Assembly (NCBI RefSeq): GCF_008728515.1
Contig: NC_044995.1
Coordinates: 40,443,536 to 40,507,535 of the forward strand
Reading direction: 5' to 3'
DNA: 64,000 bases
Origin: Papio anubis
Lineage: Eukaryota; Chordata; Mammalia; Primates; Cercopithecidae
A model generated the notes under the pieces. It did not search any database and had not been told where the DNA came from. It saw nothing but the letters and a program-made list of their open reading frames with translations. Positions 31,370 to 43,305 of the stretch are shown here, piece after piece (positions within the stretch are counted from its first letter, which is position 1; every line of letters starts with the position of its first letter). A program made the position numbers and the translations under genes.

Positions 31370-31972
31370 GCTGGGCTCAGTGGCTCATGCCAGTAATTCC
31401 AGCACTTTGGGAAGTTGAGGCAGGGGGGAATCACTTGAGGTCAGGAGTTCGGGACAAGCCTGGCCAACACAGCAAAACCCCGTTTCAACTAAAAATACAA
31501 AAAATTAGCTGGATGTGGTGGGACACACCTGTAGTCCCAACTACTGTTTTTTTTTTGAGTTTGGTTCTGTCGCCAGGCTGGAGTAGTGGCCGGATCTCAC
31601 CACTGCAAGCTCCTCAGCCTCCCCGGTTTACGCCATTCTCCTGCCTCAGCCTCCGAAAGGCTGACTACAGGCTTCCTCGGCCATCTCAGCCTTCAAGGCT
31701 AGTTTTTGTATTTTTTAAGTAGAGACGGGTTTCACCGCGGTTAGCCAGGATGGTCTCATCTCCTGACCTCGCGGATCCGCCTCGCCTCGCCTCCCAAAGT
31801 GCTGGGATTACAGGCTTGAGCCACCAAGCGCCCGCCAGTCCCAACTACTCTGGAGGCTGAGGAAGGAGAATTGCTTGAATTGGGGAGGCAAAGGCTGCAG
31901 TGAGCCGAGATCGCACCATTGCACTCTAACCTGGGCGACAGAGCCAGATGCCATCTTAAAAAAAAAAAAAGC
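31370..31972 (+). repeat. Old Alu split by a reverse AluY
   Basis: Outer copy at 31370-31545 and 31837-31972. The insert at 31546-31836 is reverse and indel-rich. AGTCCCAACTACT flanks the insert at 31533 and 31837. Confidence 0.82.
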
Positions 31973-32154
31973 CTGCTTTCATGGAGTAGTAAGTAGCAGC
32001 AAATCAATAACAAAACATCAAATACATGTCAGGTGACAATAAGCACATTGGCTGCAAACAAAAACAAAAAAAACCCCACCTTCTTAATAGCAACGGGGTG
32101 GGAGTATTGCTATTTTATTTCATTTATTTTAATTTTTATTTTTATTTATTTATT

Positions 32155-32294
32155 TTTTTGAGACAGGGTTTGGATCTTGTTGCCCAGGCTGGAGTCTCAG
32201 CTCACTGCAACCTCTGCCTTCCAGTTTCAAGTGATTCTCCTGCCTCAACCTCCTGAGTAGCTGGGATTACAGGCGCATCACACCACGCCAGGCT

Positions 32295-32329
<35 letters not shown>

Positions 32330-33361
32330 AGATGGAGTCCTGCTCTGTTGCCAGGCTGGAGTGCAATGGCACCATTTCGGCCCACTGAAACCTCTGCCCT
32401 GTCTGCTGACCTCCTGCTTCAGCCTCCCAAGTAGCTGGGATTTACAGGCATGGACCACCACGCCCAGCTAATTTTTGTATTTCTTTTGGTAGAGACGGGT
32501 TTCAACATGCTGGCCAGGATGGTCTCGACCTTTTTTTTTTTGAGACGGAGTCCTCGTGCTGTGTCACCCAGGCTGGAGTGCAGTGGAGCGCCATCTCGCT
32601 CTCACTGCAAGCTCCGGCCCCAGGTTCACCATTCTCCTGCCTCTTAGCCCCTCCGAGTAGCTGGGACTACAGGCTCAGCCACCACTCGCTAATTTTTGTA
32701 TTTTTAGTAGAGACGGGTTTCACCATGGCTAGCCAGGATGGTCTCGATCTCCTGACCTCGCGGATCCACCCGCTTCGGCCTCCCAAAGTGCTGGGATTAC
32801 AGGCTTGAGCCACCCGCCTAAAAGTTGATTAATTTTTCTTTTTTTTTTTTTTGAGACGGAGTCTCGCTTTCTCTGTCAGCCCAGGCTGGGAGTGTTGTGG
32901 CCGGATCTCAGCTCACTGCAAGCTCCGGCCCTGGTTCACGCCATTCTCCTGCCTCAGCCTCCTGGAGTAGCTGGGACTACAGGCTTCACCACCTCGCCTC
33001 GCTTTGTATTTTTTAGTAGAGACGGGGTTTCACCGTGTTAGCCAGGATGGTCTCGATCTCCCGACCTCGTCATCCGCCCGTCTCGGCCTCCCAAAGTGCT
33101 GGGATTACAAGCTTGAGCCACCGCGCCCGGCCTGGTCTCGATCTCTTGACCTCATGATCTGCCCTCCTCGACCTCCCAAAGTGCTGGGATTACAGGCATG
33201 AGCCACCGCACCCAGCCTACGTCTGGCTAATTTTTGTATTTTCAGTAAAGACAGGGTTTCACCATGTTGGTCAGGCTGGTCTCGAACTCCTGACCTCATG
33301 ATCCACCTGCCTCAGCCTCCCAAAGTACTGGGATTACAGGCGTGAGCCACTGCGCCCAGCC
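32155..33361 (-). repeat. Nested Alu stack, three levels
   Basis: Outer Alu 32155-32298, resumed at 33219-33361. Inside it is a second Alu at 32300-32529, resumed at 33133-33218. Inside that are two AluYs at 32531-32816 and 32838-33132. All are in reverse orientation; the two innermost are indel-rich. Confidence 0.75.
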
Positions 33362-33368
33362 AATTATT

Positions 33369-33659
33369 ATTTTTTGAGCAGAGTCTCACTCTGTTTGTTG
33401 CCCAGGCTGGAGTGCAGTAGCGTGATCTTGGCTCACTGCAATCTTCATCTCCCAGATTCAAGCAGTTCTCCTGCCTCAGCCTCCCAAGTAGCTGGGATTA
33501 CAGGCGCACACCACCATGCCTGGCTAATTTTTGTATTTTTAGAAGAGATGGGATTTCACCATGTTGGCCAGGCTAGTCTCGAACTCCTGACCTCAAGTGA
33601 TTTGCCTGCATCAGCCTCCCAAAGTGCTGGGATTATAGGCGTGAGCCACCGGGCCCAGC
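33369..33659 (-). repeat. Alu, reverse
   Basis: A clean copy with the insertion GTTTGTTGCC in its left arm; marks the end of the indel-rich patch. Confidence 0.87.
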
Positions 33660-33804
33660 CCAAGAGAATAAAAATGTTGGTGGTAAAATTTTTTTCCCGA
33701 AAATTCATAAATGAAAATCTCACATATTATACATACTGTCCAGGAGCATGGTTTAGCACTGTGCAAACACTCAACTGCTGGTCGTTATAAGGATTATTAT
33801 TGGT

Positions 33805-34035
33805 CGGCTTCAGTGGCTCTGGTAATCCCAGTAGTTGAGAGATGGAGGCTGGAGGATTGCTTAAGCCCGGGATTTCAAGACAAGCCTGGACAACGTAGTG
33901 GGATCCCATCTCTACAAAGAATTTAAAAAATGAGCTAGGTGCTGTGGGAAGATTGCTTCAGTACAGAGGCTGCAGTGAGCTATGATTGTGCCACTGCAGT
34001 GCAGCCTGGGTGACACAGCAACACCCTGACTGAGG
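33805..34035 (+). repeat. AluJ-like copy
   Basis: GGTCGGCTTCAGTGGCTC start, shortened middle; its tail leads into the GA tract. Confidence 0.75.
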
Positions 34036-34492
34036 CAGAAAGAGAGAGAGAAGGAAGGAAGGAAGGAAGGAAGGAAGGAAGGAAGGAAGGAAGGAAAGGG
34101 AGAAAAGGAAGGAAGGAAGGAAGGAAAGAAAGAAAAAAAAGAAAGAAAGAAAGAAAGAAAGAAAGAAGGAAGAGAGGGAGGGAGGGAGGGAAGAAAGAAA
34201 GGAAGGAAGGAGAGAGAAAGAAGCAAAGAAAGAAGGAAGGAAGGAGAGAGAAAGAAGGAAAGAAAGAAGGAAGGAAGGAGGGAGGGAGGGAGGAAGGGAA
34301 GGAAGGAAGAAAGGAAGGAAGGAAGGAGAGAGAAAGGAAAGAAAGAAAGAAGGAAGGAAAGAAAGAAAGAAAGAAACGAAAGGAATGAAAGAAAGAAAGA
34401 AAAGGAAGACAGAGAGAAAGAAAGAAAGAAAAGAAAAAAGAAAGGAAAGAAAGAAAGAAAGAAGGAAAGAAAGAAAGAAAGAAAGAAAATTA
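34036..34492 (+). repeat. (GAAA/GGAA)n polypurine tract, about 450 bp
   Basis: Almost pure purine on this strand, mixing GGAA, GAAA, GAGGGAGG and GAGAGA units. Probably grew from the Alu A tail. The long Leu/Ser/Phe open frame across it is a low-complexity by-product. Confidence 0.93.
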
Positions 34493-34537
34493 TTTCCAGG
34501 CTGGAAAGAGATGCTGATTTCTGCGATAAAATCAGTA

Positions 34538-34642
34538 GATACATTTTTTGGAATGTTTGCTATGTGCCAGGCTAGATTTTACAGATGAGAAGTCTGAAGC
34601 TCAGGTAAGGTAAGTCACCTGTCCAGGGCCACATAGCAAAAA
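34538..34642 (-). repeat. MIR, reverse
   Basis: TTTGCTATGTGCCAGGC, TTACAGATGAG and CCAGGGCCACATAGC. Confidence 0.75.
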
Positions 34643-34753
34643 AAAAAAAGGATGTCTGAAGCCAGAACGGGAGGTGTTGCAGCCCAACTCCCTCCCCTGC
34701 ACCCAAGCGGCCTCTGGGCCCGGGAAGGGCCCCTGCCCCCTCCCGCCAGACAC

Positions 34754-34759
34754 TTATCT
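34754..34759 (-). promoter_or_regulatory. GATA motif of the EPOR promoter
   Basis: TTATCT, which is AGATAA on the other strand, 178 nt upstream of the EPOR start codon. The EPOR promoter is known to use one GATA-1 site and an Sp1 site without a TATA box; position and order here agree. Confidence 0.7.
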
Positions 34760-34777
34760 CTACCCAGGCTGTGTTGG

Positions 34778-34787
34778 CCCCGCCCCC
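34778..34787 (+). promoter_or_regulatory. Sp1/GC box of the EPOR promoter
   Basis: CCCCGCCCCC, 19 nt after the GATA motif, matching the known GATA-plus-Sp1 arrangement of this promoter. Confidence 0.7.
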
Positions 34788-34936
34788 TCGGGGATCTGCC
34801 ACTTAGAGGCGCCTGGTAGGGAAGGGCCTGGTCAGCTGCGTCCGGCGGAGGCAGCTGCTGACCCAGCTGTGGACTGTGCCAGGGGCGGGGGACAGAGGGG
34901 CAGGAGCCCTGGGCTCCCCGTGGCGGGGGCTGTATC

Positions 34937-37900
34937 ATGGACCACCTCGGGGCGTCCCTGTGGCCCCAGGTCGGCTCCCTTTGTCTCCTGCTCGCTGGGG
35001 CCGCCTGGGCGCCCCCGCCCAACCTCCCGGACCCCAAGTTCGAAAGCAAAGGTAAGGATGAGCTGCGTGTGGACCCCTACACTGGAGCCTGCAGAACCAT
35101 GCTGCGGCCTGAACTCCCAACCTAGGTCCTGGCGGCTATGCCTATTTCTGGACTTCCAGACCGGGTCCTGGGGGCCAAGCTGGCATCTGAACCCTTAGAC
35201 TGGGTCCTGGATGGGCGGGGGTGGGGTGGGACATGTTAGGATTCAAGACTCCTGATCGCGTCCTGGGGAAGAGCTAGAGTAGGCTTACGGTTCCCGTTTT
35301 ACCTTTTCAGGGAGTCTGGGACATGCTAAATCCTAAGGGCGCAGGCTTGGCGCTAAGGTCCCTGGGGGGTGGGCACCCAGACGACCCTCCCTAGGGGAGG
35401 GAGGATAAAGCCCAGGTCCGAGTTAGAGGGGCCAAGCCACAGGTTACTGTAAACACGGTTTGCCTGAGGGCGCCAGATCACTTGCCCGGCCCGGTGGAGG
35501 GAGGGAGGCGGGGTACACGGTTGGCGCTATCGGTCGGCGGGGAGTCTGCCGGGGCCGATAGGGGGCCCGCCTCTCCGCACACACCCCCAGCCGCGCGCAA
35601 GTCCTAGGCTGGGGCGGGGCTGGCAGCCCCGAGCTCAAGGTCTTGAACTCCGCGACCAGCTCAGCTGGCCGCAGGGTGGGCAGGTGTGCGCGAGTGGTGA
35701 CGGCGGGGGACTGTAAGGCGAGCAACTTGCCTCTGGGAATTAGGAGGCCACCACCTCTGCAGACCCCTCCAAGGGCCCCGCTTGGGAAGATGTCAGGGCG
35801 GGGCTTTTTTCTTATCGGGTCCGCTCAGGCTGCGGGAGGGAAGAGGAGGGGGCTGTCTTCCGAGGACAGAGCTCAGACCCCCATGCCCTTCCTTTGTCGC
35901 CCCTCCCCAGCGGCCTTGCTGGTGGCCCGCGGACCCGAAGAGCTTCTGTGCTTCACCGAGCGGTTGGAGGACTTGGTGTGTTTCTGGGAGGAAGCGGCGA
36001 GTGCTGGGGTGAGCCCAGACAACTACAGCTTCTCCTACCACCTCGAGTGAGTCCGATCCGGCGGGCGCCTCCTCGGGCGGAGGGAGCGGGTGGGGCAGAG
36101 CTCCTTGGAGGTCGTAGCCTCGGAAGTCCCCGGCTGTTTGAGGCCCGAAGGCGCCTCCAGTCGTGGTCACTGGAGGGAACCCTGCGGGTCCAGGGCTGGC
36201 ACGCCCCCTATGGGCCGGGGCGCGAACACTCCCGCGATCACCGCTGGAACGCGACCCCAAACATCAGGCTGGGATAACAACGCCTCCAACTCGAGGGTTA
36301 GGCGTTACTACATCGGCGCTGGGACGCCCTCTCGAGGTAGTATCCAAAAGGAGACCAGCAGTGACTCATGACTGTAATACCAACTCTTTGGGAGGTCGAG
36401 GCGGGAGAATTGCTTGAGCCCAGGAGTTCAAGACCAGAAAGGGCAACACAGCGATATCCCCGTCTCTTAAAAAAAAAAAAAAAAAAATGCCCGGCGCGGT
36501 GGCCCAAGCCTCTAATCCCAGCACTTAGGGAGGCCGAGGCGGGCGGATCACGAGGTCAGGAGATCGAGACTATCCTGGCTAACACGGTGAAACCCCCTCT
36601 CTACTAAAAATACAAAAAATTAGCCGGGCGTGGTGGCGGGCGCCTGTAGTTCCAGCTACTCGGGAGGCTGAGGCAGGAGAATCGCTTAAACCCAGGAGGC
36701 GGAGATTGCAGTGAGCCGAGATCGCGCCACTGCACTCCAACCTGGGCGACAGAGCGTGACTTCATCTCAAAAAAAAAAAAAAAAAAAGAGTGGGCGCGGT
36801 GGCTCACGCCTGTAATCCCAACACTTTGGGAGGCCAAGGCGGGCGGATCACCTGAGGTCGGGAGTTTGAGACCAGCCCGGCCAACATGGAGAAACCCTGT
36901 CTCTACTAAAAATACAAAATTAGGTGGGCGTGGTGGTGCATGTCTGTAATCCCAGCTACTTGGGAGTCTGAGGCAGGAGAATCGCTTGAACCCGGGAGGC
37001 GGAGGTTGCGATGAGCCGAGATAGCGCCATTGCACTCCAGCCTGGGCAACGAGAGTGAAACTCTCCGTCTCAAAAAAAACAAAAAAACAAAAAAACAAAA
37101 ACCGGCGTGGTGGCGAGTGTCTGTGGTCTCAAATACTTGGGAAGCTGAGGTGGGAAGATTCCTTAAGCCCCAGAATTTGAGGCTGCAGTGAGCCATGACA
37201 GCACCACTGCACTCCAGCCTGGGCGACAAAGGAAGACCTTGTCACACACACAAGGCGAGACATACACACACACAGTCCCCCACAGGCCGGGAACGCAAAC
37301 TCCCCGGTCCACACTCCCAACTTGCTCCCTTCCCTCCCGGGTCCCTGGGCGCACAGGGATGAGCCATGGAAGCTTTGTCGCCTGCACCAGGCTCCCACGG
37401 CTCGTGGTGCGGTGCGCTTCTGGTGTTCGCTGCCTACAGCCGACACGTCGAGTTTCGTGCCCCTAGAGTTGCGCGTCACAGCAGCCTCCGGCGCTCCGCG
37501 ATATCACCGTATCATCCACATCAATGAAGTAGGTAAGTGCTCTGGGAATGGAGGAGTGGTCAGAGGAGAGGGGTCTCGGTCCTCGCCCTCCTGACCGACC
37601 CCCATGCCTGCAGTGCTCCTGGACGCTCCCGTGGGGCTGGTGGCGCGGCTGGCTGACGAGAGCGGCCACATAGTGTTGCGCTGGCTCCCGCCGCCTGAGG
37701 CACCCATGACGTCCCACATCCGCTACGAGGTGGACGTCTCGGCCGGCAACGGCGCAGGGAGCCTGCAGAGGGTGAGGCCAGCCCCTACGGCCCGGCCCAG
37801 CCCCCAAAGCTCCACTGACTACTGCCCAGCCACGCCTCTCGAGGTCGCACCCGGTGCCGCCTCCAGGGCCGGTCCGTGACATCCCACATCCCATTACCCT

Positions 37901-40900
37901 GGTGCTGAAGACCGTTCCACGCCCACAGACACGCCCCCTTTCCTAATGTCCTCGCAAGCCTGCTGAACCCCAACCCCTTCTCCCTCTGGCCCGTAACCCT
38001 AGACCCCTTTAGCGCCCGGCTCCCTTTTCGCCTGCTAGCCCAGTTATTAAATTACCCGGGTCCCGCCCCTTGGTACCAGAGTCTCTCTCTTTGATTGGCC
38101 CCGAGTTTTCTTGGGCTCCTCCCCCTACTCTTATTGGTCCCATTGCGATTCTAGGGCACCGTTTTTCCTTCCCCTGATTGGCTCGGTTCCACCAGGGCCC
38201 GCCCCCCATGTGCTCTATTTTTGTCTGACTCGCCTCCCTCGCCCTGGTTCCGCCCCCAGGTGGAGATCCTGGAGGGCCGCACCGAATGTGTGCTGAGCAA
38301 CCTGAGGGGCCGGACGCGCTACACCTTCGCCGTCCGCGCGCGTATGGCTGAGCCGAGCTTCGGCGGCTTCTGGAGCGCCTGGTCGGAGCCTGTGTCGCTG
38401 CTGACGCCTAGCGGTGAGGCCCCAGGCAGGGGTGTAGGAGGAGCCGGGGCGAACCACCGGGCAAGCCCACCGCCCTGACTTCCTCCCTGCCTCTCAGACC
38501 TGGACCCCCTCATCCTGACGCTCTCCCTCATCCTCGTGCTCATCGTGGTGCTGCTGACCGTGCTCGCCCTGCTGTCCCACCGCCGGTGAGCTCCCCATTC
38601 GGGCGCTGGGCCCAGACTCCTCCTCGCCAACGGTCCTCTTTCACTATGGAAACCTAGGCTCAGAGAGAGACACGCACTTGCCCAAGGTCATGCAGTAAGG
38701 AGTCACGTCAGTGGCAGGGCTGGGATGCATGCCAGACTAGACCAGAATGTTAACATTTTCTGCTCTTGGGGACTTTCACCTGATTTTCCTTCTACATCAG
38801 GGGCTGCCATTTCTTGGGTCCCTTTGCTAGGTCCTTTCCCCAATGTCATCGCCTTTGTAAAATCAACTAGATGAATTTAGTGAAAGAATTTAAGCCCCTG
38901 AATGCCTCCCACCCCTGCAGTCAAGCTCCTCAGACACTATGATCAGACCAACCATTCTGAGGTATTTGTAATTCCAAGCACACACCAGGTGGTTTCACAC
39001 CCCCAAGCTTTCGCCCATCCTGTTCCCTCTGTCTGAAATACCCTTCCTGCCTTGTCCGCTAAGCAATCTTCTAGTTGTCTTTCATGGCCCTGTTCATTTA
39101 CTTGGTTGGAAAATACATACTGAGTGCCAAACTTGTGCCAGGCACTGGAGAGAGAATGCAGAACAAGCCAGAGTCTGACCACAAGTCTCTGACCTTGTGG
39201 ATCTCAAGTCAACAAACAAGGGACCCAAGAAATATTTGATGATAAATTATAATGAGTGATATCAAAGAAACAAACAGGATGTGGGGACATGACAGGATGA
39301 TCAGGGAAGGCCTCCAGGAGGAGGTGACATCAGAGTGGAAACCTGAAGGCTGGAAGGAAGCAGCTGCTTGAAAAGTGGGGAGAAGAAATGGCAAGTGCAA
39401 AGGCCCTGAGGTGGGAATGAGATTGGAACATTCAGCCAGCTTCAAGAATTGCCACATGGCAGGGCCGCAGGGCCAGGTGCGGTGACTCACGCCTGTAATC
39501 CCAGCGCTTTGGGATGCCGAGGCAGACGGATCACCTGAGGTTCGGAGTTTGCAACCAGCCTGACCAACATGGAGAAACCCTGTCTCTACTAAAAATACAA
39601 AATTAGCCAAGCATGGTGGCACATTACGCCTGTAATTCCAGCTACTCGGGAGGCTGAGGCAGGAGAAACGCTTGAACCCGGGACGTGGAGGTTGTGGGTG
39701 AGCCGAGATTGCAGCATTGCACTCCAGCCTGGGCAACAAGAGTGAAACTCCGTCTCAAAAAAAAAAAAAAAAAAAAAATGAATTGCCACATGGCTGGAGC
39801 AGTATGTAAGGGGGTGTGGCAGACGTTGAGATGAGGGAGGTGAGAGGGGTCATATAATCCAGGGCCTTCTGCAGGGTTGTGGGGAGGAGTTTGGATGTTT
39901 TTTTGTTGTTGTTGTTTTTGAGACAGAGTCACTCTTGTTGCCCAGGCTGGAGTGCAGTGCAGCAGTCTTGGCTCACTGCAATCTCCACCTCCCGGTTCAA
40001 GCGATTCTCCTGCCTCAACTGCCCGAGTAGCTGGGATCACAGGTGTGCATGCCCTGCTAATTTTGTAGTTTTAGTGGAGACGGGATTCTACCATGTTGAC
40101 CAGGCTGGTGTCGAACTCCTGACCTCAGGTGATCTGCTCACATCAGCCTCTCAAAGCGCTGGGATTATAGGCAGGAGCAACCGTGCCCAGCTTGGATTTT
40201 ATTCTGAATGCCTTCTCTCATTACTCCAGAAGGTAACATAACAACATAATATTTATCTATGAAGTGACATCATGGACCTCCTGGAAAAGTCTGGGCCAGG
40301 GTTTTGGTTTTTTGATTTTTTTTTTTTTTTTTTTTGAGACGGAGTCTCGCTCTGTCGCCCAGGCTGGAATGCAGTGGCCAGATCTCAGCTCACTGCAAGC
40401 TCCGCCTCCCGGGTTTACGCCATTCTCCTGCCTCAGCCTACTCGGGTAGGCTGGGACTACAGGCGCCCGCCACCTTGCCCGGCTAGTTTTTTGTATTTTT
40501 TAGTAGAGACGGGGTTCCACCGGGTTAGCCAGGATGGTCTCGATCTGCTGACCTCGTGATCCGCCCGTCTCGGCCTCCCAAAGTGCTGGGATTACAGGCT
40601 TGAGCCACCGCGCCCAGCCTTTTTTCTTTTTTTTTTTAGAGATGGGGTCTCACTATGTTTTCCAGGGTGGCCTTGAACTCCTGGGTTCAAGTGATCCTCC
40701 CACCTCAGCCTCCCAAAGTGCTGGGATTACAGTGCTGGTGTAAGCCACTGCACCTGGCCATGGCCAGGATTAAAGGGAGAATGACCAAGGTATATTGAAC
40801 TCCTATGCACCCTTCAATACCCTGTTCCAGTTACCCTTTTGTAGGGCCTTGCTGATGCTTCAGTCAAAACCCCTGTCCCCCAGCCCTGATGCACTCCTCT

Positions 40901-41813
40901 GCCTCCATTGTGATCACAGGGACTAGGAGTATCTGTGCCCCTATGACTGGGAGTGGAGGGGGTATGGTGAGTGTTCAATGAGTCATATCTATATAACTGT
41001 TTCTATCGGCTTCAACAGGGCTCTGAAGCAGAAGATCTGGCCTGGCATCCCAAGCCCAGAGAGCGAGTTTGAAGGCCTCTTCACCACCCACAAGGGTAAC
41101 TTCCAGGTAGGTGACCTGGTTGTCCCCTCAGTGCCTGGGCTTCCCTGCTTCTTGCAGCCAAACTGCAGGCCTCTCTGAGCAGGTTGGTGCTATTTCTTCA
41201 GCTGTGGCTGTACCAGAACGATGGCTGCCTGTGGTGGAGCCCCTGCACCCCCTTCACAGAGGACCCACCTGCCTCCCTGGAAGTCCTCTCAGAGCGCTGC
41301 TGGGGGACGATGCAGGCAGTGGAGCCGGGGACAGATGATGAGGGCCCCCTGCTGGAGCCGGTGGGCAGTGGGCATGCCCAGGATACCTATCTGGTGCTGG
41401 ACAAATGGTTGCTGCCCCGGAACCCGCCCAGTGAGGACCTCCCAGGGCCCGATGGCAGTGTGGACACAGTGGCCATGGATGAAGGCTCAGAAGCATCCTC
41501 CTGCTCATCTGCTTTGGCCTCGAAGCCTAGCCCAGAGGGAGCCTCTGCTGCCAGCTTCGAGTACACCATCCTGGACCCCAGCTCCCAGCTCTTGCGTCCA
41601 TGGGAACTGTCCCCTGAGCTGCCCCCTACCCCACCCCACCTAAAGTACCTGTACCTTGTCGTATCTGACTCTGGCATCTCAACTGACTATAGCTCAGGGG
41701 ACTCCCAGGGAGCCCAAGGGGGCTTATCCGATGGTCCCTACTCCAACCCTTATGAGAACAGCCTTATCCCAGCCGCTGAGCCTCTGCCCCCTAGCTATGT
41801 GGCTTGCTCTTAG
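34937..41813 (+). CDS. EPOR: EPOR, erythropoietin receptor (complete, 8 exons)
   Basis: Predicted 508 aa, the human length. Homodimeric type I cytokine receptor; erythropoietin binding activates JAK2 and STAT5 for red-cell survival. Exons: 34937-35051, 35911-36046, 37357-37532, 37614-37771, 38260-38413, 38498-38585, 41019-41106, 41202-41813 (1527 nt, all GT/AG, in frame). Features: signal peptide about 1-24; N-terminal fibronectin-III domain with Cys52 and Cys62; N-glycosylation site NYS near residue 76; second domain ending in WSAWS (233-237); transmembrane helix about 251-273; Box1 region IWPGIPSP just after it (exon 7); cytoplasmic Tyr368 in DTYLVLD (STAT5 docking), Tyr454/456 in KYLYLV, a DSGIST degron around Ser462 (beta-TrCP type), and Tyr485/489 in PYSNPYENS. 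Start is the ATG opening MDHLGASLWPQ. No broken residues seen. A canonical AATAAA was not found in the 400 nt after the stop. Confidence 0.98.
36352..37245 (+). repeat. Alu cluster in EPOR intron 2
   Basis: The left arm at 36352-36487 and right arm at 37102-37245 are parts of one old Alu, separated by full copies at 36489-36787 (AluY) and 36790-37100. Confidence 0.85.
37772..38259 (+). promoter_or_regulatory. EPOR intron 4 with ATTGG and GC boxes
   Basis: Repeat-free, C-rich intron containing GATTGGCC (38093), TATTGGTC (38132) and GATTGGCT (38176), spaced about 40 bp, plus CCCGCCCCT and CCGCCCCCC. Resembles a CCAAT/GC promoter module; function is inferred only. Confidence 0.4.
38640..38735 (-). 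repeat. MIR, reverse
   Basis: AGGCTCAGAGAGAGACACGC and CTTGCCCAAGGTCATGCAG in EPOR intron 6. Confidence 0.75.
38980..39925 (-). repeat. L2 element interrupted by an Alu
   Basis: Words TACTGAGTGCC, TGTGCCAGGCACTGG, GGAAGGCCTCCAGGAGG and CAAAGGCCCTGAGGTGGG run through 39095-39460 and continue at 39790-39925. Another L2-like stretch at 38980-39090 (CATCCTGTTCCCTCTGTC) may be a separate copy. Confidence 0.7.
39470..39778 (+). repeat. Alu, forward, with flanking duplication
   Basis: AAGAATTGCCACATGGC precedes it and GAATTGCCACATGGC follows it. Confidence 0.87.
39917..40758 (-). repeat. Three reverse Alus in EPOR intron 6
   Basis: 39917-40194 old; 40318-40618 young AluY with CCGCGCCCAGCC end; 40627-40758 a monomer fragment. 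Confidence 0.86.
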
Positions 41814-42668
41814 GACACCAGGCTGCAGATGATCGGGGATCCAATATGACTCAGAGAGCCAGTTGCAGACTCAAGACTTACTGAACAGGGAGGGCGAGGC
41901 CTCTCTCAGGAGTAGGGGCATTGCTGATTTTGTCTGCCCAGTCCATCCTGCTCAGGAAATCACAACCTTGCAGTATCTTTAAATATGTATAGTTTTTTTT
42001 TTTTTTTAATCTATCTATCTTTATATACATATGTATGTAAGTTTTTCTACCATGATTTTTACAAACACTCTGTAAGTCCCATCTTCCCCTGGGCGTAGGC
42101 CATAGGGGTAGAAGTTAAAGTTCTTGAGCTTGTTCAGAAGCTGAACCTGCAATCTGAATACTAATCATAACATAAAATAGTATGTTAAACAGCTCCTAAA
42201 TCTTAGTGGCTTACCACACTAAGTGATTTCTCTCTCCTAACTCAGCTCAAATGGGCAGCCATCCACAGGATGAGTCAGAGGATAAGACTCTTCCAGTCTG
42301 TAGCTCTACCTTCTCTTAGGGTACTTAGATGGATCCCCTATTCTATAAACTGCCAGTCAGCAAGGGAAGAAAACGGGCAGCAATGACCCTCAATGGGCCA
42401 TTTGAGGGATCTGGTCCGGAAATGGACTTCCTCTTTTCTTCTCACACCTCATTGGCTGGGAACAGTCACATGACCCCAGTCACAGGAAAGGCTGGGAAAC
42501 TTAGTTTAGTTCTTCACCCAGGAAGAGCAAAGCTGTTTAACGGGCCTCTAGCTAGTCTCTGCAACTAACAATAATAACAATAATTCTGAATCAGGCCATG
42601 TTCTAAGAGAGTACTCTGATGACACTTGGTGTCAGCAAGTAACTCAATGGGAGTTTTGGTTTAACTAC
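41814..42668 (+). other. EPOR 3' UTR and downstream DNA
   Basis: Starts as the EPOR 3' UTR, with a T13 run at 41994 and (ATCT)n(TATA) words to about 42045. The rest is unique DNA without recognisable gene or repeat. The poly(A) site could not be fixed. Confidence 0.6.
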
Positions 42669-43274
42669 AGACAGGGTCTCTGTTACATAGGCTGGAGCCC
42701 AGTACCTCCAACATGGTTCGCTGCAGCCTTGACCTCCTGGGCTTAGGTGATCCTCCTGCCTCAGCTTTTCAAGTAGCTGGGACTACTGGCGTGCACCACC
42801 AAGGCTGGCTGTTTTTTTTTTTTTTTTTTTTTTTGAGACGGAGTCTCATCTCCATCACCCAGGCTGGAATGCAATGGCTCGATCTCAGCTCACTGCAACC
42901 TCTGCCTCCTGGGTTCAAGCATTCTCCTGTCTCAGCCTCCCAAGTAGCTGGGATTACAGGTGCCAGCCACCACGCCTGGCTAAGTTTTGTATTTTTAGTA
43001 GAGACGGGGTTTCACCATGTTGGCTGGGCTGGTCTCCAACTCCTGACCTCAGGTGATCCACCTGTCTCGGCCCCTGAAAACACACACACGTGCCAGGACA
43101 TGTGTGCAAGAATGTTCACAGCAGTAAATAAGACAATCTAATGAAGAAATCAGGGTATAGTCACCCATGGAATTATATGCAATACGGAAAAAGGAATGAA
43201 CAAAAAAAATGTAGCTGAATCTTAGTAACAACGTTGAGTGCAAAAAGGAAGTCTCAGAAGATTATGTTTATCAT

Positions 43275-43305
<31 letters not shown>

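Noticed and set aside
33912..34544. 210-codon open frame rich in Leu/Ser/Phe
   Set aside because: A translation of the polypurine tract; pure low complexity, no conserved sequence.
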